Of a DNA stretch of 14,526 nucleotides, positions 6,959-14,403 are shown one piece after another. The stretch's first letter is position 1. Each line of letters opens with the position of its first letter. The notes below the pieces were generated by a model, which was not told the origin of the DNA, did no database searches, and was given only the letters and a program-made list of their open reading frames with translations. A program made the position numbers and the translations under genes. Source of the stretch: Prevotella sp. UBA1104 (lineage in GTDB: Bacteria > Bacteroidota > Bacteroidia > Bacteroidales > Bacteroidaceae); the NCBI GenBank assembly GCA_002314055.1, contig DCBP01000022.1, positions 2,861 through 17,386 on the forward strand, in the 5' to 3' direction.

Positions 6959-7951
6959 ATGAATGTGGATAAAAAGTGGATCGACAAAGGATATATCGAT
7001 GAACCGGTAGACAAAGGCATCGACCTGAGCAAAGAGATAAGAAATCTGTGTAAACAAAAAAATGCTGTTATCCTTGCACATTACTATACGACAGGCGACA
7101 TACAGGATGTTGCCGACTTCATCGGCGACTCACTCGCACTGGCAAGAAAGGCTGCCGATACGGATGCTGACATTATCGTGATGTGTGGCGTACACTTCAT
7201 GGCGGAGACTTGCAAGATTCTTTCACCTGAAAAACTCGTGCTCTGTCCTGACCTTAATGCCGGATGCTCGCTTGCCGACTCGTGTAAGGCTGACGACCTG
7301 AAGAAGTATAAGGAGGAACACCCGGGATATAAGGTGGTGAGCTATGTCAACACCACGGCTGCCGTTAAGGCGCTGACGGATGTGGTGGTTACGAGCGGCA
7401 ACGCCAAGAAGATTGTTGATACGTTCCCGAAGGACGAGAAGATTATCTTCGGTCCTGACTATAACCTGGGCTCTTATATTAACAGCGTGACGGGACGACA
7501 GATGCTCCTCTGGAACGGTGGTTGCCATGTGCACGAACGTTTCTCGGCTGCCGAGATCGTAAAACTCAAGAAGGAGCATCCTGGAGCTGAGGTATTGGTG
7601 CATCCGGAGTGTAAGGGTCCTGTCGTGGTGCTTGCCGATGTGGTAGGTTCTACTGCCGTATTGCTGAAGCATGCCATCGAAAGCGACACGAAGGAGTTTA
7701 TCGTTGCCACCGAGGCTGGTATCCTGCACGAGATGACACGTAAGTGTCCAGACAAGACCTTTATTCCTGTTCCGCCGGAAGTTAGCGAGGGCTCTCTGGG
7801 ATGCTCTTGCAACGAGTGTGACTATATGAAGATGAACACTCTACAGAAGATTTACAATGCTCTTAAATATGAGTGGCCTACGGTTGACGTTGCTCCAGAG
7901 ATTGCACGTGAGGCAGTGAAACCTATCGAGAGAATGCTTGAGCTGTCATAG
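6959..7951 (+). CDS. nadA: Quinolinate synthase A
   Basis: NadA condenses iminoaspartate with dihydroxyacetone phosphate to make quinolinate, the second step of de novo NAD synthesis, in the cytoplasm. It uses one [4Fe-4S] cluster held by three cysteines. Visible family motifs are AHYY (40-43), GDSLALA (56-62), AETCKIL with Cys85, NAGCSLAD (100-107), GCHVHERF (188-195), HPEC with Cys218, and GCSCNEC (281-287). The cluster ligands are probably Cys85, Cys218 and one of the C-terminal group. I chose the start at 6959 (330 residues). The frame is open from an ATG at 6860, but the extra 33 residues are AT-rich, unlike NadA, and overlap the DnaA-box-like sites. No Shine-Dalgarno sequence is seen, as is usual in this phylum. 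nadB and nadC are not in the window. A glycosyltransferase gene starts 2 bp after the stop, so nadA probably heads an operon. Confidence 0.95.
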   Translation: MNVDKKWIDKGYIDEPVDKGIDLSKEIRNLCKQKNAVILAHYYTTGDIQDVADFIGDSLALARKAADTDADIIVMCGVHFMAETCKILSPEKLVLCPDLNAGCSLADSCKADDLKKYKEEHPGYKVVSYVNTTAAVKALTDVVVTSGNAKKIVDTFPKDEKIIFGPDYNLGSYINSVTGRQMLLWNGGCHVHERFSAAEIVKLKKEHPGAEVLVHPECKGPVVVLADVVGSTAVLLKHAIESDTKEFIVATEAGILHEMTRKCPDKTFIPVPPEVSEGSLGCSCNECDYMKMNTLQKIYNALKYEWPTVDVAPEIAREAVKPIERMLELS

Positions 7952-7953
7952 GT

Positions 7954-8913
7954 ATGCCGCTTGTTAGTTTTATCATTCCTTATTATAATCTCCCTCTCGA
8001 CCTTATCCGAAGGTGTGTGGAGAGTGTTGCCGCCGTATCGCTGGATAGCGGCGAGAGGGAGATTATTGTGGTTGACGACGGCTCTAAGGAGGATGTTAGC
8101 AAGCAGCTGCGTGATGTCTGTCCTGACCTTATTTATATAAGGAGGACGAACGGCGGACTGAGTGCTGCTCGCAATACAGGTATAGAGGCTGCTACGGGAG
8201 AATACATACAGTTTGTCGACGGCGACGACAGACTTATCCCCAACGTGTATGACAAGTGTGTGGATAAGTTGAGGGAAACACGTGCCGACATGCTCATGTT
8301 CAGGCATACTGAAGATGAACGGGCGGTTGTGGAAAAAAAACCGTACGTAGGACTGTTTTCCGGAACGGATTTCATGATGGACCATAACCTAAGGGCTTCG
8401 GCTTGTGGATATGTGTTCAGAAAAGCTTTGATTGGCGATGATATAAGGTTCAAGGCTGGAATATACCACGAGGACGAGGATTTTACTCCACGCGTGGTGA
8501 TAAATGCCGAAAAACTTATTTATACCGACGCTACGGCGTATTTCTATACCTTGCGCAACGGTTCTATAACAACTAAAAAGGATGACGGGCATATACTGAA
8601 ACGTCTCGACGATAAAAGGGATATAATTTTCGGACTGTGGGAATTATGCAGCAGACTCTATTTTTACGACTATATGGCGATGGAACGCCGGGTGAGACAA
8701 CTCACCATGGACTATATATTTAATATCATAACAAGCAGACGGGGATGGCAGGAACTGCGCTCGAGACTCAGCGAACTTAAAGGCAGGGGACTCTTCCCGT
8801 TGCCGATAAAACGCTATACTCTTAAATATTATATCTTTGCCTCGTTAGCCGATACATATCCGGGACTGCTGTTGCTTTCGGCTGTATTGCGGATGGTAAA
8901 GAGAAATCGCTAA
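7954..8913 (+). CDS. Family 2 glycosyltransferase
   Basis: This 319-residue protein has an N-terminal GT-A catalytic domain. It opens with SFIIPYYN, carries DDGS at 41-44 (nucleotide-sugar binding) and NGGLSAARNTG at about 66-76. DGDD at 89-92 is the metal-binding DxD-type motif. It should transfer a sugar from a nucleotide-sugar donor to a growing glycan at the inner face of the inner membrane. No transmembrane segment is obvious, apart from a mildly hydrophobic C-terminal stretch. The start lies 2 bp after the nadA stop, which indicates transcriptional and perhaps translational coupling to an unrelated housekeeping gene. Donor and acceptor cannot be read from the sequence; capsule, exopolysaccharide or LPS O-antigen synthesis are the usual roles. 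Confidence 0.9.
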   Translation: MPLVSFIIPYYNLPLDLIRRCVESVAAVSLDSGEREIIVVDDGSKEDVSKQLRDVCPDLIYIRRTNGGLSAARNTGIEAATGEYIQFVDGDDRLIPNVYDKCVDKLRETRADMLMFRHTEDERAVVEKKPYVGLFSGTDFMMDHNLRASACGYVFRKALIGDDIRFKAGIYHEDEDFTPRVVINAEKLIYTDATAYFYTLRNGSITTKKDDGHILKRLDDKRDIIFGLWELCSRLYFYDYMAMERRVRQLTMDYIFNIITSRRGWQELRSRLSELKGRGLFPLPIKRYTLKYYIFASLADTYPGLLLLSAVLRMVKRNR

Positions 8914-8919
8914 CATGCG

Positions 8920-9044
8920 TTATGGTATTATTCTAAACACTTTATAGTATTATCCTAACCTCTTTATGGTATTATCTTAAACACTTATGGTATTATCCTA
9001 AACACTTTATGGTATTATCTTAAAAACTTTATATTATTTAAAAT
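8920..9044. repeat. 22-bp tandem repeat array directly upstream of the GT4 gene
   Basis: Five units of 21-22 bp fit the pattern TTTATGGTATTATCYTAAAC. They lie at 8920-8940, 8941-8962, 8963-8984, 8985-9005 and 9006-9027. A decayed sixth unit (9028-9044) runs into the ATG at 9045. Units 3 to 5 are nearly identical; unit 2 is the most diverged. The whole 131-bp gap between the two glycosyltransferase genes is filled by the array. The unit is about two helical turns. No TAnnTTTG element is found here. Change in copy number could alter expression of the downstream gene. Confidence 0.85.
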
Positions 9045-10220
9045 ATGCATATACTCGAACTTCCTTCATTCTTTCCGCCATACGGCGGCATGTTCTGTGT
9101 AGACCAGGCAAAGGCTCTCGCCATGCAGGGCAATACGGTGCGCATAGCGGCATGTATAAACATGAGCGCACGCCTGTCGCCGGGACTATACCTAAAGGCG
9201 CCCCTTGGCACTTATACGACCCAGGTTGACGGCATTGAGGTAATGAGAAAGGATTTGCGCGGCATACCGTTCTTTCCGAAAGCATGCGCCATGCATTGGG
9301 TGAAGGCTGTGGAAAAGCTTGTGGATAAGTATGTGGAAAAGTTCGGCAAGCCTGATATTATACATGCTCACTGCTGTCAATGGGCAGGATATGCGGCAAT
9401 GCTGTGTGGAGAGAGATACGGAGTGCCGTATGTCGTGACGGAGCATCTGTCATCGGTATTACTGAAGAGGGAATATGGACGCGACATTTATGAGGCGTGG
9501 CAGTTGCCGATGATTACCGAGGCTTACAGAAGGGCAGACCTTGTTGTTCCCGTTTCTGCCGAACTCGTGGACGATCTCGCTCCGTTCTTTGGGAGGGATT
9601 ACAAATGGGTGGAGGTGTCGAACACTATCGATACGGATTTCTTTAAGTATAAAAAAAGAATACCGCTTGATGCCGACCGTGAGCTTGTGTTGTGTTGCAT
9701 CGCCAATTTTGTTCCCGGAAAGGGATATGACGTGTTGTTTGATGCCGTGGGAAAATACCGCAAGGCTACTGGCGACAGGGTTCGCTTGCTTGTGGCTGGG
9801 CGTTTTACTGATTCTGATGAGGCAAAGAGACTTGCTGACGAATGTGGGGTTGGAGATGTTGTTGAGTTTTACGGCGAGGTTGGAAAGGAGAAGGTAATCG
9901 ACATCCTATACCGAAGCGACTGTATGCTGCTCGCCACACGCAAGGAGGCTCAGGGGCTGGTGGTGCTCGAAGCTATGAGTACCGGACTGCCGGTGATAAC
10001 AACCGACTGTGTGCCGAAGAGTGTTAGAATTAATTCGGGATGCCGTATAGTGCCGGTTGACGATGCCGTGGCGATGGCTCGTGCCATTGGCGATTTTCGC
10101 AAGGAGGGAACCAACGCCTGCCGCCTGGCTTCGGAAAAAGTTGCCGGAATGGCTTCGCCTGATGTTGTGGGTAAACGGCTTGATTCTTTATTTCGTAACG
10201 TTGTTGAAATGAAGAAATGA
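9045..10220 (+). CDS. Family 4 glycosyltransferase (GT-B fold)
   Basis: This 391-residue protein has two Rossmann-like halves. The N-terminal half begins HILELPSFFPPYGGM, with the glycine-rich loop at about 13-15 typical of GT4, followed by DIIHAH (104-109) and VVTEHLSS. The C-terminal half begins at about 213 with LVLCCIANFVPGKGYDVL. It contains the retaining-enzyme EX7E motif at Glu301 and Glu309 (EAQGLVVLE) and then AMSTGLPVI. The family transfers sugars with retention of anomeric configuration, often in O-antigen or exopolysaccharide synthesis. Tandem repeats lie immediately before the start codon, which is the first ATG in frame. It faces the same way as nadA and the upstream GT2 gene and may be read from the same promoter. 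A terminal-inverted-repeat element follows the stop. Confidence 0.92.
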   Translation: MHILELPSFFPPYGGMFCVDQAKALAMQGNTVRIAACINMSARLSPGLYLKAPLGTYTTQVDGIEVMRKDLRGIPFFPKACAMHWVKAVEKLVDKYVEKFGKPDIIHAHCCQWAGYAAMLCGERYGVPYVVTEHLSSVLLKREYGRDIYEAWQLPMITEAYRRADLVVPVSAELVDDLAPFFGRDYKWVEVSNTIDTDFFKYKKRIPLDADRELVLCCIANFVPGKGYDVLFDAVGKYRKATGDRVRLLVAGRFTDSDEAKRLADECGVGDVVEFYGEVGKEKVIDILYRSDCMLLATRKEAQGLVVLEAMSTGLPVITTDCVPKSVRINSGCRIVPVDDAVAMARAIGDFRKEGTNACRLASEKVAGMASPDVVGKRLDSLFRNVVEMKK

Positions 10221-10266
10221 AGAATGAAGTATGGGTTGTTTTTCAAACCATTAAGAATTTATAATC

Positions 10267-10520
10267 TTCCCCTCCCCCGCCTCCCCCTCCGGGGGCGGAG
10301 CAGTTACCCATATTGCCATAGCTTTACATATTTGTTATAGCTAAATCTGTTAGTTACTAAATTATTCAGTTACCCATATTGCCATAGCTTTACATATTTG
10401 TCATTACTAAATCTATTTGTTACCAAATCTGTTAGTTACTAAATTAGCCAATAAATATCTCAGTTTTCAGCAGAAAGAGTAACTGCTCCGCCCCTGTCAA
10501 GGGGAGGCGGGGGAGGGGAA
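10267..10520. repeat. About 254-bp element with 41-42 bp terminal inverted repeats (MITE- or REP-like)
   Basis: The left end 10267-10307 and right end 10479-10520 are inverted copies. Twenty outer bases and sixteen inner bases are identical, differing only in a 5-6 base centre. Each end also folds on itself, since CCTCCCC pairs with GGGGCGG or GGGG(A/C)GG. The GC-rich ends contrast with an AT-rich core. The element fills most of the 328-bp gap between convergent genes, where such hairpins often end transcription from both sides. It contains no open reading frame of note. The right end matches a second copy at 14402-14491, which shows it belongs to a dispersed family. A non-autonomous mobile element is likely; no transposase is present here. 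Confidence 0.8.
10301..10446. repeat. Internal duplication inside the repeat element (35-bp and 22-bp direct repeats)
   Basis: A 35-base sequence starting CAGTTACCCATATTGCC is perfectly repeated at 10301-10335 and 10367-10401. A second 22-base sequence starting AAATCTGTTAGTTAC is repeated at 10343-10364 and 10425-10446. The core is therefore an imperfect tandem duplication with the second unit about 16 bases longer. The first copy begins within the inner edge of the left terminal repeat. Confidence 0.85.
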
Positions 10521-10548
10521 TAACTAAATCCGGAACCTCAATTAAGAA

Positions 10549-11547
10549 TTACTTTTTCAGTTTAACAAAAACTTTTCTTGTCTCTAACATTAATTTCCAT
10601 ATAATGCTGCATGACATTACGAGTCGTGCAGCTTTTATTTTTATTCCATCCCTGATGTTCCATTCCCTCATGAATTCCTCTGCCTCCTTCTTCAGAGCCT
10701 TGTCGTGGCTGCGGAAGGCGTGCATAAGCAGCGCAAAGGCTTTGTTGGAGAAATGTTTCCGGGTTTTCTCCGTGTCTATGCCGAACTTATGGGCAAGGAG
10801 CATCGAGAGGCGCGTGGTGCGGATTACGAAGCGGAACTGGCGCTCTTCGTCTGGCTGGCATGATACTGAGGGATGGCCTACGCTGTAGTTCAGCGTATTG
10901 TCGGACAGGTATGCCACGTCGCCGTTTGCTGCGAGCATGCATACGAGCTGCAGGTCTTCGCAGCCGTTGTCGGGATTGTTGAAAAGGTCGGGGTCTTCGT
11001 AATAGCACTTCTTTATTACGTCTGCCCGGTAAAGCGAGGTGCAGGTATGTACTACTGGTGCCTTGGTCTGTGTTATTACAGATTCTATTATCTCCTTTCC
11101 ATGGGTAATTGGTGCTGGGAAGGGGACGCATGTATTTAATGCCGTTTTATGGGTATCCTCGTTGTAGAAGCTCCAGTTGGTATGTACGAGCGTAACCGAC
11201 GGGTTCTCGTCCATAATCCTCGACTCTTTCTCCAGTTTTTCCTTGTCAGTCCAGAAATCGTCGCCGGCACAGTCGGCGATATATTTCCCGCGGCAGGCAA
11301 GCAGACAGTCGTAGTAGTTGCGTATCATCCCCTTGTTGGGAGCCTTTGGCATAAGGCGCACAACCTGTGGATAACGTTGTGCATAATCCTCGCAAACGGC
11401 TCGTGTAGAGTCGGTTGAACAATCCTCGCCTATCACTATTTCTATTGGCAGATGGCATTGCTGCATGATGATGGAGTCGAGAGTTCTTCCTATTGTTTTT
11501 TCTTGGTTGTATGTTGCTACGATTACAGATATTTTGTCTTCAGTCAT
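10549..11547 (-). CDS. Family 2 glycosyltransferase
   Basis: This 332-residue protein begins ISVIVATYNQEKTIGRTLDSI and carries GEDCSTDST at 40-48, followed by NKGMIRNY. AGDDFW at 94-99 is the DxD-type metal site. The GEDxSTD and GDDFW variants are typical of one GT2 subgroup found in surface polysaccharide clusters. The C-terminal 100 residues are basic (KLKK at the very end) and may sit on the membrane. The start lies 12 bp after the stop of the next glycosyltransferase gene upstream, so the two form a minus-strand operon and probably act on the same glycan. Its 3' end faces the terminal-inverted-repeat element. Confidence 0.9.
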   Translation of the reverse strand: MTEDKISVIVATYNQEKTIGRTLDSIIMQQCHLPIEIVIGEDCSTDSTRAVCEDYAQRYPQVVRLMPKAPNKGMIRNYYDCLLACRGKYIADCAGDDFWTDKEKLEKESRIMDENPSVTLVHTNWSFYNEDTHKTALNTCVPFPAPITHGKEIIESVITQTKAPVVHTCTSLYRADVIKKCYYEDPDLFNNPDNGCEDLQLVCMLAANGDVAYLSDNTLNYSVGHPSVSCQPDEERQFRFVIRTTRLSMLLAHKFGIDTEKTRKHFSNKAFALLMHAFRSHDKALKKEAEEFMREWNIRDGIKIKAARLVMSCSIIWKLMLETRKVFVKLKK

Positions 11548-11559
11548 TTTTCTTTTCTG

Positions 11560-12453
11560 CTATTTTATATTAATGAATATGCCGAGTTTGTAAATGTTGA
11601 GAAGTGGCACGGCGGGGTGTTTGCCTGCGAGATTCTTTCTTATGAAATTTTTACTGGCATTAAAGATTAGTTTGTATAATGCTGTGAGATGCAGTCGGTT
11701 GAGTTTCTCTTCTGCCTTTATAACAGAGGAGTAGTTGCGGAGTTCTCTTTTAAATTGGTGTAGCGTCTGCATTCCGGTCTCCATCTTTCTCACGAAGTCG
11801 TCGTTCGTTTCAAATTCGTCGAGCATTATCGGGTTGTCGACATGCCGGATGCGGATATTATTGTCGTGTAGTTGTTTTCCCCACATCACGTCTTCGTAGC
11901 CATAGCGTCGGAAACGCTCGTCGAAGGGTATGTTTATCAATATATCCCGACGGGTAATGAAATTCGAGGTATTGAAGTTTTGGTATTCCCTCTGTTGCCT
12001 TAGGCTTGCGGTATTGCGGGGTTCATATTTTTTCTCCATGCGGTAGCGCAGGTTGTGGCTGAGCAGCCCGGCATCGCCGCCGATACGCAGTCCGCCACAT
12101 GCCACCTCCGCTCCGTCGAGTTCCATATACCTACTGATAAAATCGTTGCTGCATACCCGTCTGTCGCTGTCGAGGAAAAGCAGGTATTCGCCTTTAGCCT
12201 GTCGTGCAAGGAAATTTCTTATAGCCGCCCTGCCCGCATTCTCTTTCCTTATTATATATCTGCAGTTAGAGAGTTCGTTGATTTTTGTGTTCTGCTCTAC
12301 GGCGGATAAATCCGTAGATCCGTCGTCGGCAACGATAATCTCGTATTTGAATTCGCTGCAGTTGATACTCTCTGCCTGTTTGTGTAGGGCTTCCACGAAG
12401 TCATAACACGTATTGTTGTATGATGGCATGAGTATAGACAGTGACTTTATCAT
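11560..12453 (-). CDS. Family 2 glycosyltransferase, galactosyltransferase-like C-terminal region
   Basis: This 297-residue protein begins SLSILMPSYNN, with DDGSTD at 43-48, NAGRAAIRN at 72-80 and LDSD at 94-97 (metal and donor binding). FRRYGYEDVMWGKQL at about 181-195 matches the conserved GxED region of the Glyco_transf_7C-type C-terminal domain, whose acidic residue (Glu187 or Asp188) is a likely catalytic base. It is the first gene of a two-gene minus-strand operon with another GT2 gene 12 bp downstream. A -7 element about 27 bp upstream of the ATG suggests a very short leader. Donor and acceptor sugars are unknown. Confidence 0.9.
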   Translation of the reverse strand: MIKSLSILMPSYNNTCYDFVEALHKQAESINCSEFKYEIIVADDGSTDLSAVEQNTKINELSNCRYIIRKENAGRAAIRNFLARQAKGEYLLFLDSDRRVCSNDFISRYMELDGAEVACGGLRIGGDAGLLSHNLRYRMEKKYEPRNTASLRQQREYQNFNTSNFITRRDILINIPFDERFRRYGYEDVMWGKQLHDNNIRIRHVDNPIMLDEFETNDDFVRKMETGMQTLHQFKRELRNYSSVIKAEEKLNRLHLTALYKLIFNASKNFIRKNLAGKHPAVPLLNIYKLGIFINIK

Positions 12454-12479
12454 AAATGTACTTTTTTTCTTATAACGAG

Positions 12480-12487
12480 CAAATGTA
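12480..12487 (-). promoter_or_regulatory. Bacteroidota -7 element for the two-gene glycosyltransferase operon
   Basis: On the minus strand this reads TACATTTG, an exact match to TAnnTTTG. It would start transcription about 20 bases before the ATG at 12453. No clear -33 TTTG is found upstream; the DNA there is A-rich on the minus strand. Confidence 0.45.
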
Positions 12488-12659
12488 TGTTTTATTTTTA
12501 TTCCTTGCCATTTTTATTAGTAGTATTTCGTTTATCAGATGCTTATTCTTCCTTTTTTGTTCTTATTATTTTTCTCCTTTGCATTCCTGCCAAACCATTC
12601 GGCATAGTTCATTTATGTATAAAAAAACGGCAAAATTCTTATATCTGAAATATTTTTCC

Positions 12660-12690
12660 TAATTTTGTATCAAACTTCATTGTTACAATG
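12660..12690 (+). promoter_or_regulatory. Bacteroidota -7 element and palindrome upstream of rbfA
   Basis: TAATTTTG at 12660-12667 matches TAnnTTTG exactly and would give a leader of about 70 bases for rbfA. A perfect 13-bp palindrome, CATTGTTACAATG, lies at 12678-12690, just past the predicted start site; it could be an operator or a small 5' hairpin. The 292-bp gap from 12454 to 12745 is AT-rich and holds this promoter and the divergent one for the glycosyltransferase operon. I see no gene in it. Confidence 0.45.
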
Positions 12691-12745
12691 AGGAAAAGAG
12701 TTGATAATTACAAATAAAATACTTCATTAGTAATAAAATAAGAAA

Positions 12746-13081
12746 ATGCAAGAGACAAGACAAAACCGTATAGCAAGACTCCTGCAAAAGGAGCTGAGTA
12801 TAATATTCCAGGCACAGACCCGCCAGATGCACGGCGTGATGGTGTCGGTAACGAGAGTTAGAGTTAGTCCCGACCTGAGTATATGCACGGCATACCTCAG
12901 CATATTCCCGTCGGAAAAGGGAGAGGAGATTATCGGCAATATCCGTAAAAACGAGAAAACCGTGCGCTACGACCTGGGACAGCGCGTAAGAAACCAGCTT
13001 CGCATTATTCCGGAGCTGAGATTCTTCATTGACGACTCGCTCGACTATATCGAGCATATCGACGAGCTGCTGAAAAAATAG
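12746..13081 (+). CDS. rbfA: 30S ribosome-binding factor A
   Basis: RbfA is a small KH-fold protein that binds the immature 30S subunit and helps late maturation of 16S rRNA, including its 5' end helix, notably in the cold. The 111 residues are of normal family length. The sequence starts with the helical QNRIARLLQKELSIIF typical of RbfA. The central strand VSVTRVRVSPDLSICTAYLSIF follows, and the C-terminal half ends RFFIDDSLDYIEHIDELL, the family's conserved DxSxxxxxxIdxLL pattern. The permease gene follows after 6 bp, so they are probably one transcript. Confidence 0.93.
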   Translation: MQETRQNRIARLLQKELSIIFQAQTRQMHGVMVSVTRVRVSPDLSICTAYLSIFPSEKGEEIIGNIRKNEKTVRYDLGQRVRNQLRIIPELRFFIDDSLDYIEHIDELLKK

Positions 13082-13087
13082 TGGATT

Positions 13088-14320
13088 ATGAATTTCCCTT
13101 TTTACATTGCGCGCCGATACCTCTTTTCAAAGAAGAGTACTCACGCCATTAATATAATAAGCGGCATCAGCGTTGCCGGAGTGGCGGTTGCCACCATGGC
13201 ACTGGTGGTTACATTGAGCGTATTCAACGGGTTCCACGACCTCGTGGCTACATTCTTCACCTCTTTCGATCCTCAGATTGAGGTGGTGCCGGCAAAGGGA
13301 AAGACGGCACCTGCCGACGACCCCGTGCTGACCAGAATTAAGGCCCTGCCGGAGGTGGAGGTTGCAACGGAATGCCTGAAAGACCAGGCTCTCGCCATTT
13401 ACAAGGGTAGACAGGCGATGGTGACGCTGATGGGGGTTGACGACAACTTCGAACAGATGTCGCGCATTGACGAGATTCTTTATGGCGACGGCAATTTCTC
13501 GCTTCATGCCGCCAACCTGAATTTCGGTACCGTGGGCGTACGGCTCGCCGAAACGCTCGGAATGAATGCTAACTGGGACGGCTCGCTGATGATTTATGCA
13601 CCGCGGAAAAACGGACAGCTCGATATGGCTAATCCTGCCGACGGATTTGTTGTGGACTCGCTGATATCACCAGGTTCCGTGTTTATGGTGAAACAGGGGA
13701 AATACGACCGCGACCACGTCCTGGCACCTATATCGTTCGCCCGCTCCCTCTTTGAGCAGCAGGGGATGTTGTCGTCGCTGCAGATAAGACTGAAGAACGG
13801 CAGCGATCTCGACAAGGTGAAGCAGGAGATGAAGGAGGTTGCAGGAGAGAAATACAAGGTGCTCGACCGCTATGAGCAGCAGGAGGACACTTTCCGCATC
13901 ATGAAGGTAGAGAAATTCATTGCCTATATCTTCCTCACGTTTATCCTTATAGTGGCAAGTTTCAATATCATTGGCTCTATCTCGATGCTTATCATCGACA
14001 AGAAGAATGATGTGGTAACGCTGCGAAATCTCGGGGCTACCGACCGGCAGATTTACAGCATCTTCCTTTTTGAAGGCAGACTGATTGCTTTTTTCGGTGC
14101 TGTCCTGGGAATACTTGTTGGATTGCTCCTCTGCTGGCTGCAACAGGAATACGGACTGGTGGCTCTCGGACAGTCGAGCGGCACTTTTGTCGTTGATGCA
14201 TATCCCGTAAGCGTTCATCCGGAGGATGTTGCAGTGGTGTTCCTTACTGTCATTGCCGTGGGATTCCTTGCCGTGTGGTATCCGGTGAGATATTTCAGCA
14301 GACGACTGCTCAACGACTGA
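13088..14320 (+). CDS. LolC/LolE-type ABC transporter permease (FtsX-like)
   Basis: This 410-residue inner-membrane permease has the layout of the LolC/LolE family, which releases lipoproteins from the inner membrane to the LolA carrier. A first membrane helix at about 20-45 is preceded by FYIARRYLFSKKS, a family signature. A periplasmic domain of about 230 residues follows (MacB_PCD-like). Three helices lie at about 277-302, 327-351 and 378-400. DVVTLRNLGATDRQIYSIF (308-326) is the cytoplasmic coupling region that contacts the ATPase. The LolD-type ATPase is not in the window. Bacteroidota often have a single permease that forms a homodimer, so I do not choose between the lolC and lolE names. 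Function as a macrolide or peptide exporter is possible but less likely given the N-terminal motif. Confidence 0.88.
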   Translation: MNFPFYIARRYLFSKKSTHAINIISGISVAGVAVATMALVVTLSVFNGFHDLVATFFTSFDPQIEVVPAKGKTAPADDPVLTRIKALPEVEVATECLKDQALAIYKGRQAMVTLMGVDDNFEQMSRIDEILYGDGNFSLHAANLNFGTVGVRLAETLGMNANWDGSLMIYAPRKNGQLDMANPADGFVVDSLISPGSVFMVKQGKYDRDHVLAPISFARSLFEQQGMLSSLQIRLKNGSDLDKVKQEMKEVAGEKYKVLDRYEQQEDTFRIMKVEKFIAYIFLTFILIVASFNIIGSISMLIIDKKNDVVTLRNLGATDRQIYSIFLFEGRLIAFFGAVLGILVGLLLCWLQQEYGLVALGQSSGTFVVDAYPVSVHPEDVAVVFLTVIAVGFLAVWYPVRYFSRRLLND

Positions 14321-14335
14321 CCTGTTGTTGCTCTT

Positions 14336-14403
14336 TACTGAAGTTTCTGAATAGTATTCATTTGCTTTTTGCAAATGTTATATATAAATACTGAAGTTTC
14401 TGA
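14336..14403. repeat. 15-bp direct repeats flanking a small hairpin after the permease gene
   Basis: TACTGAAGTTTCTGA occurs at 14336-14350 and 14389-14403. Between them CATTTGC (14359-14365) pairs with GCAAATG (14371-14377) around a T5 loop. The hairpin is AT-rich and is followed by TTATATATAA, so it is at best a weak terminator for the rbfA operon. The second direct repeat abuts the GC-rich repeat copy that begins at 14402. Confidence 0.5.

Larger units (their letters stand above)
6590..6972. other. Cluster of DnaA-box-like 9-mers; candidate replication origin or DnaA-binding locus
   Basis: Exact TTATCCACA boxes lie at 6590-6598 and 6634-6642 on the plus strand, and at 6770-6778 and 6964-6972 on the minus strand. 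One-mismatch boxes are TTATCAACA at 6721-6729 (plus), 6617-6625 and 6845-6853 (minus); TTATCTACA at 6824-6832 (minus); and ATATCCACA at 6673-6681 (plus) and 6761-6769 (minus). That makes ten sites in under 400 bp, with plus-oriented boxes mainly on the left and minus-oriented ones on the right. Very AT-rich DNA at 6241-6500 could serve as an unwinding element. Genes diverge from this point on both sides. DnaA binding and the use of TTATnCACA are established in bacteria; that this is oriC is inference. dnaA is not in the window. The last exact box falls within the first codons of nadA. Confidence 0.6.

Noticed and set aside
8920..9044. CRISPR array
   Set aside because: Units are directly adjacent with no unique spacers and no cas genes are nearby, so this is a simple tandem repeat.
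10205..10232. Short GAA/ATGAAG repeats at the end of the GT4 gene
   Set aside because: Only a few imperfect units across the stop codon; likely a low-complexity lysine-rich tail without further meaning.
13667..14374. A 235-codon minus-strand open frame opposite the permease gene
   Set aside because: It overlaps the conserved membrane domain of the LolC/LolE-type gene. The translation is His/Ser-rich without motifs, and it runs into the rbfA operon's 3' repeats.
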